A stretch of DNA of 33,365 nt from an uncultured Bacilli bacterium (GTDB lineage: Bacteria; Bacillota_I; Bacilli_A; RF39; UBA660). Position 1 is the stretch's first letter. Every line of letters starts with the position of its first letter. The stretch is from the NCBI GenBank assembly GCA_944332675.1, contig CALVKJ010000006.1:1-33365 (forward strand), written 5' to 3'. Position numbers and translations under genes: made by a program. The notes under the pieces are model-generated. The model ran no database searches and was not told the DNA's origin. It saw only the letters and a list, made by a program, of their open reading frames with translations. This document shows positions 22,557 to 30,470 of this stretch, piece after piece.

Positions 22557-24302
22557 ATGAAAAAGTTTAATAATGCGGAATTTAGTAAAAAAGATGTTGG
22601 TAAGTCTGTAACTGTATATGGTTGGGTAAATAAAAGAAGAGATATGGGAGGCGTAATATTTGTCGATCTAAGAGATCGCTCTGGAATACTTCAAGTTGTC
22701 TTTAATCGTGGATTTTTAAAGCAAGAATTTAAAATTGCGGAATCTTTAAAGAATGAATATTGTATTGAAGTAACTGGAGAAATCATTTTAAGAGATGAAG
22801 ATATGATTAATCCTAGTATAGAAACTGGAGAAATAGAACTTATGGCTAGGGAATTAAATATTTTAAGTGAATGTGATATTTTGCCATTTAATGTTTATGA
22901 TGAAGATACGGAAATCAATGAAAATATTGCTTTAAAATATCGTTATCTTGAACTTAGAAAAGATTATCTTAAAAACAATATAATTTTAAGACATAAAATA
23001 ATAACTAGTGCTAGAGAGTTTTTAAATGATCAAGGATTTTTAGAAATAGAAACACCAATTCTTTGTAAAAGTACACCAGAAGGAGCAAGGGATTACTTAG
23101 TTCCATCAAGAATTAATAAAGGGTCATTTTATGCGCTTCCCCAATCGCCACAAATATTTAAACAAATACTTATGGTTAGTGGCTTTGAAAAATATTATCA
23201 AATTGCTAGGTGTTTTCGTGATGAAGATTTACGGGCAGACCGTCAGCCGGAGTTTAGTCAAATTGACTTAGAAATGTCTTTTGCAGAGGAAGAAGATGTA
23301 TTTGCTGTTACAGAAGGTATGATCAAAAAAATTGTAAAAGATGTTAAAGAAATAGAACTTGCAGATTTTCCAAGGATGACTTATAATGAAGCTATGGATA
23401 GATATGGATCTGATAAACCTGATACAAGATTTGAATTAGAGTTATTGGATTTAACGGAAATCCTAAGAGATACATCGATGAATGTGTTTCGTAAAAATAT
23501 CGAATCTGGTGGCATTGCTAAGTGTTTGATTGTCAAGAATAATGGTGATAAATACTCAAGAACGGATGTTGAACACTTAACTGATTTTGTCAAGATTTAT
23601 GGCGCAAAGGGACTTGCTTGGCTGAAGTATGATAATGATCAATTCAATGGGGTTATTGCCAAAAATTTGGAAGATGAAAAACTAGAGTGGATTAAAAACA
23701 CTTATGGTGTAGATAATAACGATTTAATACTAATTGTTGCTGATAAGCCAAAGATTGTCTATGCTTCCCTTGGAGCTTTAAGAGTAAAAATTGCTCGAGA
23801 AATTAATTTAATTGATGAAGATAAATTAAATTTCTTATGGATTACCGATTTTCCATTCTTTGAATGGAGTGATACTGAAAAAAGATGGAAGGCAGAGCAT
23901 AACCCATTTACAATGGTTAAAGATATTAAGACGATTGATGATCCAGAACACTGTATATCAAGGAGTTATGACTTAGTAGTAAATGGTTATGAGCTTGCTA
24001 GTGGAGGAGTAAGAAATCATAAATACAAGGATTTGCAAAAGATATTTAAAGCTTTAAATATAAGTGATGAAGAAGCTGGGGCCAGATTTGGCTTTATGCT
24101 AGAAGCTTTTAAGTTTGGTGTTCCACCCCATGCTGGTATTGCTCCGGGAATTGAAAGACTTGTTATGGTACTAGCGGGAACTAACGACATTAAAGATGTT
24201 ATAGCCTTCCCTAAGACACAAAGTGCTCAAGACTTAATGGATGGAGCACCAGATGTAGTAAGTGATAAACAACTAAGAGAATTAGGTATAAAGATTATTT
24301 AG
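22557..24302 (+). CDS. Aspartyl-tRNA synthetase 2, probably non-discriminating
   Basis: 581 residues with all AspRS features: OB fold (GWVNKRRDMGGVIFVDLRDR), motif 2 (FRDEDLRADRQPEFSQIDLEMSF), a GAD domain and motif 3 (GIAPGIERLVMVLAG). It differs from AspRS1 at the active-site loop, GYELASGGVRNH instead of GYEAGGGSIRIH; the SG-xRNH form is familiar from AspRS enzymes of bacteria that make Asn-tRNA indirectly. Its operon position before gatCAB and its Asn-type T-box match the C. acetobutylicum AspRS2-GatCAB operon. It probably charges Asp onto tRNA(Asn) for GatCAB. AAAGGAGAG precedes ATG. Confidence 0.92.
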   Translation: MKKFNNAEFSKKDVGKSVTVYGWVNKRRDMGGVIFVDLRDRSGILQVVFNRGFLKQEFKIAESLKNEYCIEVTGEIILRDEDMINPSIETGEIELMARELNILSECDILPFNVYDEDTEINENIALKYRYLELRKDYLKNNIILRHKIITSAREFLNDQGFLEIETPILCKSTPEGARDYLVPSRINKGSFYALPQSPQIFKQILMVSGFEKYYQIARCFRDEDLRADRQPEFSQIDLEMSFAEEEDVFAVTEGMIKKIVKDVKEIELADFPRMTYNEAMDRYGSDKPDTRFELELLDLTEILRDTSMNVFRKNIESGGIAKCLIVKNNGDKYSRTDVEHLTDFVKIYGAKGLAWLKYDNDQFNGVIAKNLEDEKLEWIKNTYGVDNNDLILIVADKPKIVYASLGALRVKIAREINLIDEDKLNFLWITDFPFFEWSDTEKRWKAEHNPFTMVKDIKTIDDPEHCISRSYDLVVNGYELASGGVRNHKYKDLQKIFKALNISDEEAGARFGFMLEAFKFGVPPHAGIAPGIERLVMVLAGTNDIKDVIAFPKTQSAQDLMDGAPDVVSDKQLRELGIKII

Positions 24303-24317
24303 ATTGAAGGTGGTAAA

Positions 24318-24794
24318 ATGTTTAAAGTAGAAGAAGTTATAGGGATAAATTTAGATAATGGAACATATCGACCTTTAGAACTTTTAGATGATATTATATG
24401 GCTATCACCAGCGGCATATAATGACACAATTAAAAAGTTAGGAAGAATTTATTTAGCATTAAAGGAAGAAAATGGAGAAGTAATTGATACAGACATTGAT
24501 GAGAAAATAGCGGATAATCCTGATTTTTGGGAAGTTTTAAAACCAATTGTAACTAAAATAGTTGCCCAATTTTCCAATTTAGAGATTAGTGATACGGAAA
24601 CATTTTTTGAAACTTTGTGTCATATCAATGGGTTTGGAAGTTTTGCTTTGAATTTAGAAGACTTTACGATTCAAAAGTTAGATTTTTTTGAAGGCACCAA
24701 AACTGGTATAAAAATTACTGCAGATTCTGGAGAAAGTGTTTATAGTTTTGATGCTCGTGATCGAGATGATTTTGGAAGGATGAGAGTAAGATGA
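24318..24794 (+). CDS. Unknown 158-residue protein in the aspS2-gatCAB operon
   Basis: No family recognised. It is acidic and soluble, with a mixed alpha/beta look and no signal peptide. Segments include VEEVIGINLDNGTYRPLELLDDIIWLSP at the N-terminus (in two parts), FETLCHINGFGSFALNLEDFTIQKLDFFEG in the middle, and a C-terminal SGESVYSFDARDRDDFGRM. GAAGGTGG lies just upstream of ATG, 16 bp after aspS2, and the gene overlaps gatC by 4 bp (ATGA), so it is translationally coupled to the amidotransferase. A role with GatCAB is a positional inference. Confidence 0.72.
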   Translation: MFKVEEVIGINLDNGTYRPLELLDDIIWLSPAAYNDTIKKLGRIYLALKEENGEVIDTDIDEKIADNPDFWEVLKPIVTKIVAQFSNLEISDTETFFETLCHINGFGSFALNLEDFTIQKLDFFEGTKTGIKITADSGESVYSFDARDRDDFGRMRVR

Positions 24795-25087
24795 GTAAAT
24801 TTACAAAAGAAATGGTCGATAGTTATGCTGATAAGTTGCTTATTGGTTTAACTCCAGAAGAAAATGAATTAGTTTTAAAAGAATTTGATATAATTGATGC
24901 AAATATGCAAATAATTGCTGATATGCCTAATATTAATGAAGTTACACCGATGACTCACGCATTAGATGATTTTGAATTTGTTTTAAGAAGTGATGAAGCA
25001 GAAGAATCAGTTCCAATTGAAGATTTACTTCGCAATTGCGATAGTTATGAAGATAGAGAAATTGAAGTACCAAAGGTGGTGGGATAA
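24791..25087 (+). CDS. gatC: Asp/Glu-tRNA amidotransferase subunit C
   Basis: GatC is the small subunit that holds GatA and GatB together. The 98-residue length and the pattern ADKLLIGLTPEENELVLKEF, ADMPNINEVTPMTHALDDF and VPIEDLLRNC (position of the usual LRxDxV region) fit the family. It starts in an ATGA overlap and ends with TAATG, sharing one base with the gatA start, so the cluster is tightly coupled. Confidence 0.92.
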   Translation: MSKFTKEMVDSYADKLLIGLTPEENELVLKEFDIIDANMQIIADMPNINEVTPMTHALDDFEFVLRSDEAEESVPIEDLLRNCDSYEDREIEVPKVVG

Positions 25088-26544
25088 TGACTGAACTAGG
25101 AATTGAAAAATTACATGAAATGTTAAAAAAAGGAGAAGTAACTAGTGCAGATTTGATTAAAGAAGCTTTAGAAAAATCCCATAAAGTACAAGATAAATGT
25201 AATGCTTTTGTAACTATTATGGATGATGCAAAAGAGCTTCCAGTAACAGATGAAATGTTATCAGGTATTCCTTATGGAATTAAGGATAATTATTCTACCA
25301 AAGATATATTATCAACTGGTTCTAGTAACACTCTAAAAGATTATGTGCCATTTTTTGATGCTACGGCAGTTGCTAATTTAAAACGCCGTGGAGCTGTTGC
25401 AGTAAATAAAACAGCTTTAGATGAATTTGGTATGGGAGGAACTGGTACTACTGCTCACACTGGTGTTATAAGAAATCCATGGAATACAAAACGTATGTGT
25501 GCGGGATCTTCTAGTGGTTCAGCAGCTGCTGTTGCGGCAGGAGTTTATCCATATGCCTTAGGTAGTGATACGGGAGATTCTATTCGTAAACCGGCAGCTT
25601 TTTGTGGTATAGTTGGTTATAAACCTACATATGGAATGATTTCTAGATATGGCTTATTTCCTTTTGCTTCAAGCTTAGATACTTGTGGGGTACTTACACG
25701 TAGTGTTAAAGATGCCGCAATTGTAGTTGATGCGATGAAAGGAATTGATAAGTATGACCAAACTAGTTGGGATTCAAGTGATATTCACTTATATGATTCA
25801 ATTGATGGAAACGTAAAGGGGAAAAAATTATTCTATATCAAAGAAATAACTGATATAAGTAATTATCCTGATGCTTCAAATGAACTTAAAAGACATTTAG
25901 AAATATTTTATGAAACTTTAGATAAGTTACGCAATATTGGTTGTGAAGTAACCGAAGTATCAATAGATAAAACTTTGCTTAGAGCAATTCCTAGCGTATA
26001 TGTTTGCTTGTCTTGTGCTGAAGCAACTAGTAATATGTCAAATTTAACAGGAATAATTTTTGGTCCTAGAGGTAAAGGTGATAACGTTTTAGATATGATG
26101 AAAGATCACCGAACTAAAGGGTTTTCACCACTTATTAAAAGAAGATTTGTAATTGGTTCATATATCTTACAAAAAGAAAATCAAGAAAGATATTTTGTTA
26201 ATGCCCAAAGAGTTAGAAGATTAATCGTCGATAAAATGAAAGAGTTATTTAAGACTTATGATGCTTTGATATTGCCAGTTTCTACTGGAGTTGCACCATA
26301 TATCGACGGATCTAAAGATGAGTTATCTAGTGATGATACAGCAATACTTGAAGAACATTTACAAATTGGTAATTTTGGTGGTTTTCCATCAATTACTATA
26401 CCTAATGGATTTATCGATAATCTTCCAGTAGGAATAAATATTACAGGGGATTGTAAGACAGATGCGAATGTCTTAAATATTGCTTATGCTTTGGAGAGTG
26501 AAATGAATTATAAAGATATGATTGCGGGGTGCCCAAATGAATAA
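25087..26544 (+). CDS. gatA: Asp/Glu-tRNA amidotransferase subunit A
   Basis: GatA is the amidase-signature subunit that releases ammonia from glutamine. The 485 residues include the catalytic Lys in GIPYGIKDN, the Ser/Gly-rich block CAGSSSGSAAAVAAGVYPYALGSDTGDSIRKPAAFCG (written here as CAGSSSGSAAAV and SDTGDSIRKP), giving the Ser-cisSer-Lys triad, and GYKPTYGMISRYGLFPFASSLD. The TGDSIR form, instead of the common TGGSIR, also occurs in my recollection in Mollicute GatA, so it is probably tolerated. It overlaps gatB by 8 bp. Confidence 0.95.
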   Translation: MTELGIEKLHEMLKKGEVTSADLIKEALEKSHKVQDKCNAFVTIMDDAKELPVTDEMLSGIPYGIKDNYSTKDILSTGSSNTLKDYVPFFDATAVANLKRRGAVAVNKTALDEFGMGGTGTTAHTGVIRNPWNTKRMCAGSSSGSAAAVAAGVYPYALGSDTGDSIRKPAAFCGIVGYKPTYGMISRYGLFPFASSLDTCGVLTRSVKDAAIVVDAMKGIDKYDQTSWDSSDIHLYDSIDGNVKGKKLFYIKEITDISNYPDASNELKRHLEIFYETLDKLRNIGCEVTEVSIDKTLLRAIPSVYVCLSCAEATSNMSNLTGIIFGPRGKGDNVLDMMKDHRTKGFSPLIKRRFVIGSYILQKENQERYFVNAQRVRRLIVDKMKELFKTYDALILPVSTGVAPYIDGSKDELSSDDTAILEEHLQIGNFGGFPSITIPNGFIDNLPVGINITGDCKTDANVLNIAYALESEMNYKDMIAGCPNE

Positions 26545-27967
26545 ATATAAAGCTGTAATTGGTCTAGAAATGCATTGTGAACTTAAGAGTAATTCAAAAG
26601 TATTTTCTTCAGCTCGTAACTCTTATAATGAAATAGCTAATGACAACGTGCGTCCTGTTGATATGGCTTTTCCGGGAACTTTGCCAGTAGTAAATAAAGA
26701 ATGCGTTAGAAAAGCTTTACTTATGAGTATGGTTTTAGGTTGTAAACAACCAGAATATATGTATTTTGATCGGAAGAATTATTATTATCCAGATTTACCT
26801 AAAGGATACCAAATTACCCAAATGCACGATCCGGTCGGAGTAGATGGAGAAATAATTATAGAATGTGATGGTTATGAAAAAACTGTCCAAATTCACGATA
26901 TACACTTAGAAGAAGATGCCGCAAGTCTAGATCACTTATATGATGTATCTTTAATCGATTATAATAGAGCAGGGGTACCACTTTTAGAACTTGTTACGGA
27001 ACCTTGCTTAAATTCAGCAGAGGAAGCCGTAGCTTTTCTAGAAACAATGCGTCGTATTTATCAATACTGTGATGTATCTGAAGCCGATACTAAAAAGGGG
27101 CAAATTAGATGTGATGTTAACGTATCAATAATGGATCCAGATGCAACGGAACTAGGAACTAAAGTCGAAATAAAAAATATTAATTCCTTTGGTAATGTCT
27201 ATGATGCAATTGTTTATGAAATAAAAAGACAATCTGAACTTAAAGATGCCGGCAGATATGATGAAGTGGTTCAAGAAACCAGAAGATTCGATGAAGAAAC
27301 CGGTACAACTATTCATATGCGTAGTAAAGTTGATGCAATTGATTATAAATATTTTGTTGAACCAAATATTCCCAAATATAAGATAGATAAGAGTTGGTTA
27401 ATGGAAATAAGAGAGTCTATTCCAATGTTACCAAGGGAAAGAAAAGCTATGTATATTAATGACTTTGGTTTATCAGAATATGATGCAGGTATTATTATTA
27501 AGGAAAAAGACTATGCTGATTATTTTGAAGAATGTGTGCGCCTAGGAATGGATGCTAAAACTGCTGCAAACTGGCTTACAGTACAAATTATTGCTTATTT
27601 AGGTAAACACGATATAACTTTGAGTGATTTTTACTTAAAACCTAATTTATTAAAGCAATTAATTGATGAACAAGTTAAGGGTACCATTTCTTCAAAACAA
27701 GCTAAAGAAATATTCTTTAAAGCTTTAAGTGATGAAAAAGAACCGAAAACTTATATTAGTAAAGATACTGCTCAGATAACTGATAAGGCAGAAATTGAAA
27801 CAATAATTGATACAATACTAGAAAATAATCAATCACAAATAGAACAATATAAGAATGGTAAAACTAACCTTTTTGATTACTTTGTAGGTCAAGTAATGAA
27901 AGAAACTAGAGGTAAAGCTAATCCTGTAATAACTAAAGAAATATTAAAAGACAAGTTAGATAATTAG
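26537..27967 (+). CDS. gatB: Asp/Glu-tRNA amidotransferase subunit B
   Basis: GatB activates the tRNA-bound Asp or Glu with ATP and transfers ammonia from GatA. The 476 residues have GLEMHCELKSNSKVFS, the signature YYYPDLPKGYQITQ, HLEEDAASLDH, DYNRAGVPLLELVTEP and a C-terminal YqeY-like helical domain (KGTISSKQAKEIFFKAL, VMKETRGKANP) that reads the tRNA. ATG 26537 is used; a TTG at 26522 is weaker. It is the last gene of the aspS2 operon and ends in a shared bidirectional terminator. Confidence 0.95.
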   Translation: MNKYKAVIGLEMHCELKSNSKVFSSARNSYNEIANDNVRPVDMAFPGTLPVVNKECVRKALLMSMVLGCKQPEYMYFDRKNYYYPDLPKGYQITQMHDPVGVDGEIIIECDGYEKTVQIHDIHLEEDAASLDHLYDVSLIDYNRAGVPLLELVTEPCLNSAEEAVAFLETMRRIYQYCDVSEADTKKGQIRCDVNVSIMDPDATELGTKVEIKNINSFGNVYDAIVYEIKRQSELKDAGRYDEVVQETRRFDEETGTTIHMRSKVDAIDYKYFVEPNIPKYKIDKSWLMEIRESIPMLPRERKAMYINDFGLSEYDAGIIIKEKDYADYFEECVRLGMDAKTAANWLTVQIIAYLGKHDITLSDFYLKPNLLKQLIDEQVKGTISSKQAKEIFFKALSDEKEPKTYISKDTAQITDKAEIETIIDTILENNQSQIEQYKNGKTNLFDYFVGQVMKETRGKANPVITKEILKDKLDN

Positions 27968-27985
27968 TTAACTTGTCTTTTTCTT
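27946..27985. terminator. Bidirectional terminator between gatB and the RHH gene
   Basis: A perfect 13-bp stem (AAAAGACAAGTTA at 27946-27958 with TAACTTGTCTTTT at 27969-27981) has a T run on the plus side and As before it, so it serves both convergent genes. It includes the ends of both reading frames. Confidence 0.88.
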
Positions 27986-28150
27986 TGGTTTGCTCTCATC
28001 AGGATTTTCAATTCTATATTTTTTTATAGCCTCTTTTATTAAGTATTCGATTTCTTTATTAACACTTCGAGAATGAGCTTCTGCCATTTCTTTTAGTTCT
28101 TCCATTAACTCTTCATCAATCCTTAATGGATACGGATTAAACGTTTTCAT
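27968..28150 (-). CDS. Ribbon-helix-helix (Arc-like) DNA-binding protein
   Basis: A 60-residue protein with the Arc/CopG layout: a short strand FNPYPLRID (5-13), helix EELMEELKEMAEAHS, and helix SVNKEIEYLIKEAIKKY, then a basic KPKKK tail. ATG 28150 is chosen because it begins the fold and GGTAGGTG lies 5 nt upstream; the longer frame from 28225 runs through the operator region. It is divergent from surface gene P3. The intergenic region has repeated CAATATGAT and a widely spaced AAAATGATA/TATCATTTT inverted repeat that could be its operator. Confidence 0.85.
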   Translation of the reverse strand: MKTFNPYPLRIDEELMEELKEMAEAHSRSVNKEIEYLIKEAIKKYRIENPDESKPKKKTS

Positions 28151-28174
28151 ACTACACCTACCAACTTCACAATT

Positions 28175-28228
28175 AAAATGATACCAATATGATTTCAATT
28201 TTGCTAGTATGCAATATGATATCATTTT
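28175..28228. promoter_or_regulatory. Repeat cluster, possible RHH operator
   Basis: AAAATGATA (28175-28183) and TATCATTTT (28220-28228) are perfect inverted copies. CAATATGAT occurs twice as a direct repeat (28185-28193 and 28212-28220). The cluster lies just upstream of the RHH gene, where Arc-type proteins usually autoregulate. Confidence 0.5.
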
Positions 28229-28316
28229 GAATACTTTTAAAAGAATTTTATTTTTTTTATAATTTTTTATATAGTACAGTAGGTATTATACACAAAAGTT
28301 TAATGTTTATGCGCAG

Positions 28317-28350
28317 TTCGACAAAATTTCCAATTTCTATTTGCTATTAT
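28317..28350 (+). promoter_or_regulatory. Spo0A-box-like element and promoter of surface gene P3
   Basis: TTCGACAAAAT at 28317-28327 and TATTAT at 28345-28350 are arranged with 21 bp between TCGACA (28318-28323) and the -10, exactly as upstream of P1 (3671-3704). The reverse complement ATTTTGTCGAA fits the 0A-box consensus. Binding is not shown. Confidence 0.45.
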
Positions 28351-28370
28351 GTTTTAGAGGTGCATTTTTA

Positions 28371-29127
28371 ATGAAGAAAAAAGTATTAGTTTTAAGTAGT
28401 TTGGTTATATTTGCTTTAATAATAGGCATAGTTACTCTATTTTATAGTGATAATGATAAAATAGTACTTGAAAGCGGTAAAAGTAATCGTGTAGCTAGTA
28501 GTAATTTCTTAACAATGATGTTCGAAACGGCATCTGGTAGTGGGGAATATCAAGTTGCTAGCGATAATGAATGGCCAATTGAGGGATATACATTTAATGA
28601 AACATTATCTAGCTGTGAGAATGGAAGTATAATTACATGGGATGAAGAAAATAAAAAAGTATTGATGCAAGCCAATACTAGTGATAAATGCTATGTTTAT
28701 TTTAATTATGGTGTGCCATGTACCAATTATATGGAAGTTGGAGATACCATAACAACGAAAGAAGAAAATTGCGGACCATTTGCTAGTGGCTGCTCTCCAA
28801 CATATCGCACTGAAAATTTTGTATATGCTAGTTATGTATTACGCCATGAAACTAGTGAATTATACGAAAATTCCATATGTTTTAGAATCTTATTATACAG
28901 CACTATTAAACCCTATTAACGGAAATTATGAAAATTATACCATTGGCCAAGAATATGGCTTATATAATGATGATTATGTAATACAAACTGAACCAAACCA
29001 AGGGTTTTATGCTTACAGTTATAAACTTGCATCTGACCAAAATTATTGTGATATATGTATTAATGGCTATACTGGAACTGTTGTAGATTGCAATTCTGAA
29101 AACTGGTGGGTAAATAATGGTGAATAA
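28371..29127 (+). pseudogene. Surface protein P3 with the two-Cys module, frameshifted
   Basis: The N-terminus is complete: MKKKV start (AGAGGTG upstream), membrane segment (about 5-24), and the shared module at 46-112 (LTMMFETASGSGEYQV, LSSCENGS, TSDKCYVYF; Cys82 and Cys107). The frame then continues with VPCTNYMEVGDTITTKEENC and stops at 28919. The +1 frame carries a long, natural-looking continuation (IPYVLESYYTALLNPINGNY ... NYCDICINGYTGTVVDCN ... NNGE, ending 29127). Removing one A from the run at 28867-28870 joins them as ETSELYE-IPYVLESYY, giving about 251 residues. So this is a one-base insertion, an assembly error or a slippage-controlled phase switch. The extracellular part has many Cys and resembles neither P1 nor P2. 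Confidence 0.72.
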
Positions 29128-29192
29128 TTAAAATATTTTTTCTAAAATTCATAATTTTATGTTATACTTATACTAGAAAATGAGGTATGGCT

Positions 29193-29957
29193 ATGAATGA
29201 TATTAAAGATGCTAAAGGAAATATTTTGTTAGCTTTTGCTATATTGCTATTATTATTTACGATATGTATAGTTTTTTATAATATTAATTGGGGGAATAAA
29301 AATAATAATATGAATGTATCAACCAATATTACATTTGATGGTGGAACTGATACTTTAAGTCAAGAATTACAATATATTATTCCTTATGTAACTATTAATG
29401 ATCCAGTATATGTTACAGCATATCAAGATAAGGATGTAAAAATTAGTGATGTAAATAATGATATTTTGCTTACTAAGGGTTATTTTAATAATATGGAAAG
29501 TAATACTTTTGATTCAGGAGAATTAATATTTAAGATAAGTGATTTATATGGTAGTGATTTATTTATTGTTAATAAGAACTTTAATGTAAATGGTACTAAT
29601 GAATGTAATTATAGTGATAGAAAATATACTTGTAGCGAAAAAAGATATAATGGAATATTATATAAAGCTGATAGAGATATAGCTAATATTAGTATTGGTG
29701 ATGATAAAATCTATTTAACAGAAGATATATTATTTTATAGTGAAGAAAAGATTCAAAATATAACTGAGTATAAAATATATAATAATGGTTTATATGAAAC
29801 TGTAGTTTTAACTTTTAGTAGTAATGATATAGATGAAGAAAATGTAACATTTGAAGAGTATATTATTGACAATCTTGGTGGCTTAAGGGTACAATATCAA
29901 AGTAGTTTTGTTATTAATGATGACAAATACAATTGGATTGGAACCGTGATTTTATGA
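29193..29957 (+). CDS. Membrane-anchored ectodomain protein, unknown
   Basis: No family recognised. The 254-residue protein has one membrane segment (about 11-29, ILLAFAILLLLFTICIVFY) and an extracellular part rich in Asn, Asp, Ile and Tyr, apparently beta-rich, with a Cys pair around NECNYSDRKYTCSEKRY. ATG 29193 is 7 nt after the GAGG site, better than ATG 29187. It lies 66 bp after the frameshifted P3 and overlaps the next gene by 4 bp (ATGA), so the two are a translational unit and may form a complex. Confidence 0.7.
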   Translation: MNDIKDAKGNILLAFAILLLLFTICIVFYNINWGNKNNNMNVSTNITFDGGTDTLSQELQYIIPYVTINDPVYVTAYQDKDVKISDVNNDILLTKGYFNNMESNTFDSGELIFKISDLYGSDLFIVNKNFNVNGTNECNYSDRKYTCSEKRYNGILYKADRDIANISIGDDKIYLTEDILFYSEEKIQNITEYKIYNNGLYETVVLTFSSNDIDEENVTFEEYIIDNLGGLRVQYQSSFVINDDKYNWIGTVIL

Positions 29958-30415
29958 AAATAACTAAATATCATTATTTAGTAGGTACATTAGTAATACT
30001 TGTTATATTTACAGCAGCCTTGTTAGGGGTGTGGATTGGCCTTGGCAATAACGGTTACCGTACTATTGCTGATGGTATTATTATTAAAGATGATGGTAAA
30101 GAACACGAATCAATAATGCTTACGGCTTATACTGAATATACTGATTTATTAGATGATTTAGGAATAGCTAGAGATGTATTTCTAACTAATGGAGATTTTG
30201 AAGAATATGATTATATAATTGATTATATTTACTATGAAGATGATTTAAAAATTAATGAGATAAATTTGGAAATTACTGATGATGGGGTAATTATTGGATA
30301 TGATGCTAATAAAGAAGTAGAAGAAAGTGATGAATTATTAATTTATTTTATTAGAATAGAAAAAGATTCACTTAGTGATTATAAATTTGCTGGAAGAGAA
30401 TTTGAAGTAAAATAA
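29954..30415 (+). CDS. Membrane-anchored ectodomain protein, unknown (coupled partner)
   Basis: A 153-residue protein with one N-terminal membrane segment (about 10-31, YLVGTLVILVIFTAALLGVWIG) and an acidic extracellular domain (DDGKEHESIMLTAYTEYTDLLDD, DYIYYEDDLKINEIN in two parts). No family is recognised. The start is in the ATGA overlap with the preceding gene, and the stop lies in the loop of a strong terminator, so the pair forms a two-gene operon. Confidence 0.7.
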   Translation: MKITKYHYLVGTLVILVIFTAALLGVWIGLGNNGYRTIADGIIIKDDGKEHESIMLTAYTEYTDLLDDLGIARDVFLTNGDFEEYDYIIDYIYYEDDLKINEINLEITDDGVIIGYDANKEVEESDELLIYFIRIEKDSLSDYKFAGREFEVK

Positions 30416-30431
30416 CCTTTTACTTTTTTTT
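30405..30431 (+). terminator. Terminator of the two-gene ectodomain operon
   Basis: AAGTAAAA (30405-30412) pairs perfectly with TTTTACTT (30418-30425) around a 5-nt loop holding part of the stop codon, then a T run. Confidence 0.85.
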
Positions 30432-30437
30432 TGACTA

Positions 30438-30446
30438 TGTTATAAT
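30438..30446 (+). promoter_or_regulatory. Extended -10 promoter of the HerA-like gene
   Basis: TGT-TATAAT at 30438-30446. TTTACT at 30419-30424 (16-bp spacer) can serve as a weak -35 and overlaps the preceding terminator. Confidence 0.65.
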
Positions 30447-30470
30447 TTATATAGCATAGGAGAGATAAAA

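Noticed and set aside
25087-26544. Inactive GatA because of TGDSIR instead of TGGSIR.
   Set aside because: The catalytic Ser, cis-Ser and Lys are all present, and the Asp variant is, as far as I recall, found in Mollicute enzymes.
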